Below are positions 16,028 through 22,805 of a stretch of DNA of 28,673 nucleotides, piece after piece. A program made the translations under genes and the position numbers. How positions within the stretch are numbered: position 1 is the stretch's first letter; each line of letters begins with the position of its first letter. The notes under the pieces are model-generated. The model did no database searches and was not told the DNA's origin. It was given only the letters and a program-made list of their open reading frames with translations. This DNA is from an uncultured Eubacteriales bacterium (GTDB lineage Bacteria > Bacillota > Clostridia > UBA1381): NCBI GenBank assembly GCA_900556575.1, contig USPO01000002.1, positions 1-28,673 of the forward strand, written 5' to 3'.

Positions 16028-16736
16028 AAGCCTTACACTCCTTGCTCTTAGGTGCATACTCACAGCTGCACCCGTTGTCAAGATAGATAACATGCTCTTT
16101 TTTATCTATCGTCCTTATGTGGTCCGTATTTACAATAACAGCCTTGTGGCATTTAAGAAATCTGTCATCAAGCTTTTCCATCACCTCTATAACAGAGGAA
16201 TAAAATTCAAAAAGCCCTCCGGCATAATGAATTAAAAGCTTGTGCGTACCTTTAAGTGCCTCAATCATGTAAATATCCTTAAAAGGAATTGTTGTATTAA
16301 ATCTTTTGGATAAAACCGTTAAAGCACCGTCATAGCCTTCGCTTTGGCGTCTTTCGGCTATACGCAGACACTCAAAAACTTTCGGTTCGAGCTTTTCCGG
16401 TTCGGTCTTTATTATGTAGTCCAAAAGTTCAAGCTTATACTCATATGTAAGCATAATTTTTTCCTTATAGCTTGTAATAAAAACAATTGAGCTGTGCCAA
16501 TCTCTTTTCCGTATCTCTGACGCAATATCAAAGCCTGTAAGACTGCCTTTCAGCTGGATATCAAGGAAATATATCGTCAGCTCAGAATTAGATTTAACAT
16601 ATTCAATCACCTTTTCAGCACTTTCGGTAGAAAGTACACAAACCGAATTTGAATTTTCCCTTGCAGCGTAATTTGCCGTCATTTTTTCTATTTTCTGCCT
16701 AAATAAACTGTCATCTTCACAGATTACTATATTCAT
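16017..16736 (-). CDS. LytTR-family response regulator (AgrA/ComE type)
   Basis: The product has 239 residues. The receiver domain (1-125) has the acidic pocket Glu7-Asp8-Asp9, phospho-acceptor Asp59 in FLDIQL, and a Thr/Ser-Lys end (FITSYK). The LytTR DNA-binding domain follows at about 137-235. Such regulators bind paired 9-10-bp direct repeats spaced by two helical turns. I chose the ATG at 16736 because AGGTGATT precedes it with good spacing and the protein then begins directly with the first receiver strand; an in-frame ATG at 16766 adds ten residues without a reason. It is the first gene of an operon with the split sensor kinase, the GH26-like enzyme and the acyltransferase. The promoter upstream carries a matching direct repeat, so autoregulation is likely. 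No AgrB/AgrD-like signal genes are in the window. Confidence 0.93.
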   Translation of the reverse strand: MNIVICEDDSLFRQKIEKMTANYAARENSNSVCVLSTESAEKVIEYVKSNSELTIYFLDIQLKGSLTGFDIASEIRKRDWHSSIVFITSYKEKIMLTYEYKLELLDYIIKTEPEKLEPKVFECLRIAERRQSEGYDGALTVLSKRFNTTIPFKDIYMIEALKGTHKLLIHYAGGLFEFYSSVIEVMEKLDDRFLKCHKAVIVNTDHIRTIDKKEHVIYLDNGCSCEYAPKSKECKAYGI

Positions 16737-16787
16737 GGAATCACCTCTTTTATACAATGATACCATAAATCCTCACTTTTTACAAGT

Positions 16788-16856
16788 ATTTTAACATAAT
16801 AAATAAAATAAATCAATATTTTTTGCATGAAATGCCGTTATAATGACATGAAATGC
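16788..16856 (-). promoter_or_regulatory. Promoter and probable LytTR operator of the two-component operon
   Basis: On the minus strand a TTGATT -35 (16811-16816) and a TAAAAT -10 (16788-16793) are 17 bp apart, with a TG extension. Upstream, the perfect 10-mer GCATTTCATG occurs twice (minus strand; 16826-16835 and 16847-16856). The period is 21 bp, and the nearer copy ends 9 bp from the -35. Perfect repeats two helical turns apart beside a -35 are the standard site for LytTR activators. Confidence 0.8.
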
Positions 16857-17078
16857 TGTGGATTCAGCAAATTAAAAAATGGTTGTCACAAAATATAATT
16901 CCGTACTTAATACAAAATTTAAACGTAATAATAATGAAATTTTAATTAATAAAAAAAGTTTGAAAAAAGTATTGAAAATTATATTTTAGATACTTATTGC
17001 AGCGGAGCAAAAAAGAAAATTTAAGGTGAAACACCATCATTTTAAAATTCGGCAATATGTACGTCAGATTTCTTAAGA

Positions 17079-17162
17079 CAAAATAAGTTTCAAGGAACGA
17101 GGAACTATTTTGTTACACTACTATATTAGGGAGCAAAAACTTGTTTTTACCCCCTAATATAG
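17079..17162. repeat. Two adjacent palindromes in the gap left of the zinc-ribbon genes
   Basis: Hairpin A (17079-17112) pairs CAAAATA with TATTTTG plus part of the inner arm. Hairpin B (17121-17162) pairs CTATATTAGGG with CCCTAATATAG, then AAAAAC with GTTTTT. Between them lies TTACACTAC, the reverse complement of the end of the element at 22557-22791. This is about 107 bp beyond the last zinc-ribbon gene, so hairpin B could be its terminator, or both may be remains of an insertion element. I see no gene in the rest of 16857-17268. Confidence 0.55.
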
Positions 17163-17268
17163 ATTTACAAATTAAACTTATTATATATAAATCTTCGCAA
17201 AAATATTTTACTGGATTAATTTAATATTATATATATTCATCAACAACATTTAAATATATAAGATATTT

Positions 17269-17979
17269 TTATACATCCCAATTATGTCTCATTTTTTTAC
17301 TTACACGCCCAAAAACAAAACATATTATTAACAGTAGAAATGATATTGAAGTAAGATTTCCATATGTATTAAATATTCTATACAAAACAATCGAAATGCT
17401 ACTGAATTCGAATTCATTCCAAACTATTTTGCCAATCCATAGTATAACTGTAACAACAAGCAATTTTATTGATGTCTTATCGATATCATTACTTTTATTA
17501 ATTGATGTAAAAGCTTTGAATATACTATATATACATCCTCCTACAACCACAGCACAAATAATCCAATGCAACATAATACCTAATATTTTATAATTATCAT
17601 CTACCAAATTAAAGACATAATAATTACCCTCGAACTCTTTTATAGCAGTTATTAAGTAAATCAGTCCTAGTATTCCAAAAAGAATTGTAGGAATTAGCTC
17701 TATAATCTTTATTCCATTACTGCCTAAACCATGAATAGCAGATGATACTTGTAATTGGATATTATCATTAATTTTTTTTGGCTGTTCAACTGGAATTGTA
17801 TCACCTCCACAATCTGTACAAAACTTCGTTCCATTTTCAAAAGTTTTTCCACATTCTATACATTTCATAATAACTTTCTTTTGCATAACAGATTGATTTT
17901 CCACATCCATCTTTGCTCCACAATGGACACAAAAATTTATATTATCTGCGTTCTTTTTCCCACATTTGTTACAATACAT
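17269..17979 (-). CDS. Double zinc-ribbon membrane protein with four helices
   Basis: The product has 236 residues. Two zinc ribbons lie at the N-terminus: Cys3, Cys6, Cys17, Cys20 and Cys40, Cys43, Cys54, Cys57. Four hydrophobic helices follow at about 93-113, 132-157, 171-187 and 209-224, so most of the protein is in the membrane and the ribbons are on the cytoplasmic side. I do not recognise a catalytic motif. The start has an AAGGA site 8 bp upstream. It lies 33 bp after the DUF5050-like gene and probably ends a three-gene operon with that gene and the coiled-coil zinc-ribbon gene. The function is unknown. Zinc ribbons of this kind are common in membrane proteins of Firmicutes and may serve as an assembly or docking handle. 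Confidence 0.88.
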   Translation of the reverse strand: MYCNKCGKKNADNINFCVHCGAKMDVENQSVMQKKVIMKCIECGKTFENGTKFCTDCGGDTIPVEQPKKINDNIQLQVSSAIHGLGSNGIKIIELIPTILFGILGLIYLITAIKEFEGNYYVFNLVDDNYKILGIMLHWIICAVVVGGCIYSIFKAFTSINKSNDIDKTSIKLLVVTVILWIGKIVWNEFEFSSISIVLYRIFNTYGNLTSISFLLLIICFVFGRVSKKMRHNWDV

Positions 17980-18012
17980 AATTTATTCCTTCTTTCTTTT
18001 ATTGTTAAATTC

Positions 18013-19206
18013 TTATTCATTCTTAAAGTCCAATACAACACTACTATCGTCTTCCATATTCAAACAATATTCTGTACTTAAAAAATTTATTGTACTTCCT
18101 GAAAGAACCTCTGTAGTAGTATCATATTGCAAATAGTTACCTGCAACAAAGAAATTACTATATTGGTTATATTTCATATCATCAATTATCTTATTATTGC
18201 TGCCATCAACATTAATACTACATAATGATACTTTTGAATCAGTATCCCAATTTTTATATCCTTCATAGTATATTTTCCCATTATATACAATATAAGAATC
18301 CGATTGAATCGTTGTTATCTGCTGCCTGTCCGTTCCATCTAATTTAATACGGTATATTCTACACTTTGAACTTGCTAAGGCAAAATGACCTACAACTTTT
18401 TCATAATACATATATCCATTATCAATATAAATAGGGTGTAAATGACTTACTTCTTCTTCAAGAAAAATTTCTGATTGTTGACCATCTAAACTCATTTTAT
18501 TAATATATCCCTTTTTATAATTTGCATAAAATATATTATCTTCATATATGGTCAATTTTGACATATTGTGAATAGCTCCTTCTTTTAAACAGCTTTTTTC
18601 ACTTCCATCAATTTTCATTCGATATATACTGTCCTTTTCCCCATTCATTTTCATTGTATAATATATATATCCTTTATACACCCTCATAAAATCCGGATTG
18701 TCATCCGACAATATCTTTTTTGTCCTTTTTTTAGGATTGTATTCATATATACCATTATTATCACTAAAATAAATTAGATTTTCTATAACATTAATATTTT
18801 CTTTATATAATGCAGAGCCATTAATGCATTTGAACTTATTTTCATTTATTTTTGATTGATACAAATGATCATTTGTACTATAATATATATACTTATCATC
18901 GGAAAATTTAAATAGTGCTGATAAGTTGTTATTTATTGTTTTTGTATCATCCCAGCTATATTCGCTTGTTTTTATTTTAAATGTCCCCACTACATCATCT
19001 AGATACTCATCATTTTTGTCATAATTTGAGGTACTATTATTATTTATTGTGAAAATTATACCAAAGCTCAAAATAAGAATAGCTATAATTATTCCAAAAA
19101 TTTTAGGTAAAAAATGGTTTTTATTTTTTGTAATAAGCTTATTTCCACAATATATGCAAAATCCTGTGTTATCTGCTACTTCTTTTTTACAATTGCTACA
19201 ATACAT
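18013..19206 (-). CDS. Zinc-ribbon, single-helix membrane protein with a DUF5050-like propeller
   Basis: The product has 397 residues. The zinc ribbon is at 3-20 (Cys3, Cys6, Cys17, Cys20) and one membrane helix at about 33-54. The rest, about 75-385, is an outer domain of repeated strands of the form YIYYxxxDxxxxYRMKIDGS, typical of DUF5050 / LRP1-like six-bladed propellers. The orientation should be ribbon inside, propeller outside. The start is supported by AAGGAG. The upstream coiled-coil zinc-ribbon gene ends 72 bp before it. DUF5050 domains occur on many clostridial surface proteins and have no firmly known ligand. The composition is much more AT-rich than that of the LytTR operon. Confidence 0.88.
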   Translation of the reverse strand: MYCSNCKKEVADNTGFCIYCGNKLITKNKNHFLPKIFGIIIAILILSFGIIFTINNNSTSNYDKNDEYLDDVVGTFKIKTSEYSWDDTKTINNNLSALFKFSDDKYIYYSTNDHLYQSKINENKFKCINGSALYKENINVIENLIYFSDNNGIYEYNPKKRTKKILSDDNPDFMRVYKGYIYYTMKMNGEKDSIYRMKIDGSEKSCLKEGAIHNMSKLTIYEDNIFYANYKKGYINKMSLDGQQSEIFLEEEVSHLHPIYIDNGYMYYEKVVGHFALASSKCRIYRIKLDGTDRQQITTIQSDSYIVYNGKIYYEGYKNWDTDSKVSLCSINVDGSNNKIIDDMKYNQYSNFFVAGNYLQYDTTTEVLSGSTINFLSTEYCLNMEDDSSVVLDFKNE

Positions 19207-19278
19207 ATTTACTCCTTATCTTTATTATAGTTATAGACAGAATATAATTTTTACAAAAAAATATCCAGCACCAAAAAA

Positions 19279-19743
19279 TCACTCTATTATATCAGCTTGC
19301 TCCTGTTCCTTTAAGGATTCTTCCGATAATAATTCCAATCCGCATTTAGCACAAAATCTTGCTCCTTCCTTATTTACAAACCCACACTTGCAGTTTATTC
19401 CATTTGAAACATTTTCTGATTGTTCCAATTCTTGCACATACTGCATACTCTGATACTTCGGCATTTCAAGAGATTGTAGTTTTTGCTGCATTGCTTCAAT
19501 CTTTTTCTCTATCTCTGGAATCTCATTACAGATTTCTTCACATTGTTTAATCCTAATCTCACCGCTAACTTGTAAGTTATAAACCAGTGCTCCCATATTT
19601 TGAAGCAAATCATTTTTTTCTTTTTCTGCTTCTCTTATACATGCGTTCAAATTTGCCTTTTCAACAATAATCTTTGAACCTTCACTGATTGTATTAACAC
19701 CCTTGTTCAATCCTAAAACAACCTTATCAAAAAATCTAGCCAT
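19279..19743 (-). CDS. Cytoplasmic coiled-coil protein with a C-terminal zinc ribbon
   Basis: The product has 154 residues and no membrane helix or signal peptide. Residues 28-95 are strongly helical and charged with heptad spacing, giving a coiled coil. A zinc ribbon follows at 118-134 (Cys118, Cys120, Cys131, Cys134); its first knuckle has only one residue between the Cys, instead of the usual two. The C-terminal tail is acidic. Similar short proteins (helical FFDK start, coiled coil, end zinc ribbon) are frequent in Clostridia next to zinc-ribbon membrane proteins. It is the only soluble member of this cluster and could link the ribbons of its partners, but that is a guess. A good AAGGAGG site precedes the ATG. 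Confidence 0.85.
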   Translation of the reverse strand: MARFFDKVVLGLNKGVNTISEGSKIIVEKANLNACIREAEKEKNDLLQNMGALVYNLQVSGEIRIKQCEEICNEIPEIEKKIEAMQQKLQSLEMPKYQSMQYVQELEQSENVSNGINCKCGFVNKEGARFCAKCGLELLSEESLKEQEQADIIE

Positions 19744-20245
19744 TTTGTCCTCCTTCTGTCATATAGACATTCTTGTTTGTATTTTTCTAGCATAAGCTTA
19801 TTATGTTAATGTACAAATTACATTTAACACCAAGTTCAAACATATTAAAAACAGTAATTTAATTATTTTTAATACCGTTTTTAATTTAAAATAATTGCCG
19901 CAATAAATACAATTTTCGTAAATCGTAATATCTTACTGTAATTTATATATTTGTAAATTATTAATTCAGCAATTTTATTTCTTTATTTAAAATAGTAATT
20001 TATTCTAACTTTGTAAATATAATAGCTTCATTGAATCCACATCCCTTCTTTTAATTTTGTCCAAATAGATATTATTATCTTATTATTCAAAATAACAATA
20101 CTATAAATATACTTTCTCACCTCCATTTTCAGTATATTAATATATTTTTATATCTTTCTGATTTATATAGTTTAATCCTCAGTAACAATTTTGTAATTAA
20201 ACATACCTACATACTTAATTATAATATATTGTAATTTCTCTTCTT
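19744..20245. other. AT-rich gap of about 500 bp without a supported gene
   Basis: The stretch is extremely AT-rich. It holds a possible promoter for the coiled-coil gene (minus-strand TTGTAC and TATGCT, 16 bp apart, near 19789-19816). It also holds a GGAGGTG motif near 20119 that leads to no convincing start codon. I see no RNA gene, no long inverted repeat and no coding frame over about 32 codons with a proper start. Confidence 0.5.
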
Positions 20246-21520
20246 TTATCTTTTATTTTTTATATGTATTTCTATATGATCAAGTGCATAGTCATCTATA
20301 AATCTAATGCTGTATTTTTTATTTTTAAATTGATATATAATCGCACTATTAGTGTCTTCCTCACTTTCTTTTTTAAAATCATAATCTATTGTTAATGCAT
20401 CAAAATATTCGTTTTTTACACTATCAATATCATCTTCATCTACATATTTATAAAAATAATCAAATGTCTCATTATAATATACATCTCTATTAAGATAATT
20501 CCCAAAATCAGGTATTTGAGAAAATTCGTCATAAACTCCTCTTTGATTATGGTAAGTCTCATTTATTTCACCTGTATATTCCTTTTCTTTTGTAGCATTG
20601 CTTTCAATAATCTTTTTTTCTTCTGGTTTTTTTAATTTATTTATCTCAATTCCTACTACACTACATATCTCAGCAGCTGTTTCATAGTAAACCATATTGG
20701 TATAATTATAAATTATAATTTTCTTATTTTCTTCTGTATAGATATCTCTATATTTAGTATTATATACTGAAAAGTATAAGTTTTTCCCTTCTTTTTCCTG
20801 CATTTTTGATAAAACATGATTCATTTCGCTTTCTATCAAATCAAAATATGGTATTCCCTCTGAAAATTTATTTTTATATTCATTGTTGGCTTTATCTAAC
20901 CCTTCTTTATATTTTATAACTTCTTTATATATATGATCAGTACTAAATCCCTCTCCATTTTTAAATTTTTTTATTATCTCTCCAAATTGACTAATATAAT
21001 TAATATTATCTGTTATGTCATTTATTGGATTGGAATCAGGATATTCCATTGCAAATTCTATATTTTTTACATTTTCTTTTTCTTTTTTACTTAAAATATC
21101 ACTATCGTAATCTGCCGACAATTTTTCCCCTATATTTGTAATAGCATTTTCATAATCATCAGGATTGCATTTTGTCAAATTTTTAACACTATCCATTAAA
21201 GCACAATAATTATAATACATTTTATATTTAGGAGATTTTACTTTTTTTATAACATTCATTGCATTTGTATAATTTTCAAATTTTACATTAATTCTAGCCA
21301 ATGTTAATCTCCCCATATTACTTGATAGAAAAATAAACAGTATTCCAAAACAAACTATTGATATTTGTACGAGTCTGTTTTTAATAATTCTATATATTTT
21401 TCTTTCCTGTCTGTTTATTTCAATATTGATACTCTGAATTTTTATATCTGATCCACATACCGGACAATTACCCAAATTTTTTTTTATTTTCGTTCCACAT
21501 ACTGTACAGTATTTATTCAT
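20246..21520 (-). CDS. Zinc-ribbon, single-helix membrane protein with a large unknown outer domain
   Basis: The product has 424 residues. The zinc ribbon has Cys5, Cys8, Cys19 and Cys22; one membrane helix lies at about 50-68. The rest, 70-424, is Lys/Asn/Glu-rich and mainly helical up to about 330, then ends in a short strand-rich part. I recognise no family for the outer part. The layout of ribbon, helix and outer domain matches that of TcaA/YvbJ-like Firmicute proteins, which act at the cell envelope, but I see no specific TcaA motif. A GGAGA site precedes the ATG. Both flanking gaps (175 bp and about 500 bp) suggest it is transcribed on its own. Confidence 0.85.
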   Translation of the reverse strand: MNKYCTVCGTKIKKNLGNCPVCGSDIKIQSINIEINRQERKIYRIIKNRLVQISIVCFGILFIFLSSNMGRLTLARINVKFENYTNAMNVIKKVKSPKYKMYYNYCALMDSVKNLTKCNPDDYENAITNIGEKLSADYDSDILSKKEKENVKNIEFAMEYPDSNPINDITDNINYISQFGEIIKKFKNGEGFSTDHIYKEVIKYKEGLDKANNEYKNKFSEGIPYFDLIESEMNHVLSKMQEKEGKNLYFSVYNTKYRDIYTEENKKIIIYNYTNMVYYETAAEICSVVGIEINKLKKPEEKKIIESNATKEKEYTGEINETYHNQRGVYDEFSQIPDFGNYLNRDVYYNETFDYFYKYVDEDDIDSVKNEYFDALTIDYDFKKESEEDTNSAIIYQFKNKKYSIRFIDDYALDHIEIHIKNKR

Positions 21521-21614
21521 TTTCTATCTTCTCCATATAATAATTATTAGTCGCAAAAAAATACAAACACTATATTCCAAGCTTTTTCTCTATTTTTATT
21601 TTCGCTAAATTACA

Positions 21615-21655
21615 ATTATTATTGTCAAGTAAAGAAAATGCTTGACAATAATAAT
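21615..21655. terminator. Perfect 15-bp AT-rich palindrome after the DUF5640-like gene
   Basis: ATTATTATTGTCAAG pairs perfectly with CTTGACAATAATAAT around an 11-nt loop. It lies 40 bp after the stop of the DUF5640-like gene and about 95 bp before the next start. The low-GC stem has no long T-run, so a terminator role is plausible but not proven; a small mobile element or a protein site is also possible. Confidence 0.5.
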
Positions 21656-21694
21656 GTATTATACCATGATTGTATCATATAACCAATTTCACCT

Positions 21695-22531
21695 TTAGTT
21701 GACCTTGGTATATTTACGTCCTTTATCCTTATCATCATATAGCGTTAATGTATCACCATCTATTTGGAACGTATAAATCAAATCTTCCATTAGAATTCCA
21801 TCAAGTCTTAATCTATTACCATCTATTGAATACGTACCAGCATAGTTTGATATATCCGACTTATAAGTCCCATCTTTAAAAAATTCTAATTCATCTATTC
21901 CATTCCTATCATTTAAATCCTTCCATCTACCTAATATTTTTGACGGTTTAGGTGCTTTTGAACTATCATGTTCCGATAATTTAGTATATTCCCTCGGATC
22001 TCCATCTTCATCATACAACGTTAAAGTATCATTCGTTAATTCATATGTATAAACTAAATCTTCCATTAGAATTCCATCAAGTCTTAATCTATTACCATCT
22101 GCTGAATACGTACCGGCATAATTTGACTGATTTGACTTATAAGTTCCATCACTAAAGAATTCTAATTCATATATTCCATTCCTATTATTTAAATCCTTCC
22201 ATTGTCCTGTTATAGTCACTGATTTACTTTTAGAAACAGATTTATTTGTCTTATCTACACTATCTGTGATTGATGTATTATTTTTATTTGAATTATAATA
22301 TGTCGAATATACATATCTCCCTAATTTTAAAAATATTATTATACTTATTATATTTATTATTATCATTACAATTACAAATAAACTATTACGTGATGATTTT
22401 CTTGCATTTGTCTGTTTCTTAATATTATTTGTATGTTCATCATGTGATGTTTCATTTACCGAAGCACCACATGACGGACAATACTTCTCTCCACTCAGTT
22501 TATTTCCACAATGTACGCAAAAATTATTCAT
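21695..22531 (-). CDS. Zinc-ribbon, single-helix membrane protein with two DUF5640-like lipocalin repeats
   Basis: The product has 278 residues. The zinc ribbon has Cys5, Cys8, Cys18 and Cys21; a linker and one helix (about 51-69) follow, then a Ser/Asn/Lys spacer. Two copies of a domain of about 75 residues lie at about 107-185 and 197-277. Each starts GxWKDLNxRNGI and contains DGTYKS, YAGTYS and DTLTLYD, the pattern of DUF5640 / lipocalin-like domains. The copies remain nearly identical at DNA level over some 45 bp (around 21781 and 22057, 276 bp apart), so the duplication is recent. A strong AGGAGG site precedes the ATG, and a palindromic element lies just upstream. The ligand is unknown. 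Confidence 0.88.
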   Translation of the reverse strand: MNNFCVHCGNKLSGEKYCPSCGASVNETSHDEHTNNIKKQTNARKSSRNSLFVIVMIIINIISIIIFLKLGRYVYSTYYNSNKNNTSITDSVDKTNKSVSKSKSVTITGQWKDLNNRNGIYELEFFSDGTYKSNQSNYAGTYSADGNRLRLDGILMEDLVYTYELTNDTLTLYDEDGDPREYTKLSEHDSSKAPKPSKILGRWKDLNDRNGIDELEFFKDGTYKSDISNYAGTYSIDGNRLRLDGILMEDLIYTFQIDGDTLTLYDDKDKGRKYTKVN

Positions 22532-22556
22532 TATATTTCCTCCTTATATAGTTAGG

Positions 22557-22791
22557 GTAGTGTAAAATGTTTTTGTAAACTCTATCGTGAGCTCCAAAGT
22601 TTATACACGTCTTTTACACATTATTGTATAAAATTCCAATTATCTCTCCTTTATTTCCTTCGTAATTATCCTCAATAATAACTCCGAAACAATAGTCAAG
22701 TCTGTGCTGAAATCCCGTTTATTTCAGACTCGACAATTATGTTGAGATATAATAAAATTTCTCACATTTTTCACAACTCACTTTACACTAC
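22557..22791. mobile_element. Candidate MITE-like element with GTAGTGTAAA ends
   Basis: The 235-bp intergenic stretch begins with GTAGTGTAAAATG and ends with CACTTTACACTAC, imperfect inverted ends. Inside are two further palindromes: 22560-22619 (GTGTAAAA with CTTTTACAC) and 22695-22734 (GTCAAGTCTG with a partner ending ACTCGAC). It contains no coding frame. No clear target duplication is visible in the flanks. The same end motif occurs once at 17113-17121. A non-autonomous transposon remnant is the likeliest reading; a structured regulatory leader is the alternative. Confidence 0.5.
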
Positions 22792-22805
22792 AATACTTAA
22801 TCCTA

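Noticed and set aside
16980..17060. Possible riboswitch or small RNA in the gap before the LytTR promoter (GGTG-AAA-CACC)
   Set aside because: Only a 4-bp stem is clear and no known RNA consensus could be recognised. It lies upstream of the promoter on the coding strand, so it would not be in the regulator's leader.
20042..20140. Minus-strand frame of about 32 codons beginning at or near a GGAGGTG motif
   Set aside because: The possible start codons overlap the ribosome-binding motif itself, the product has no recognisable features, and the region is too AT-rich to trust a short frame.
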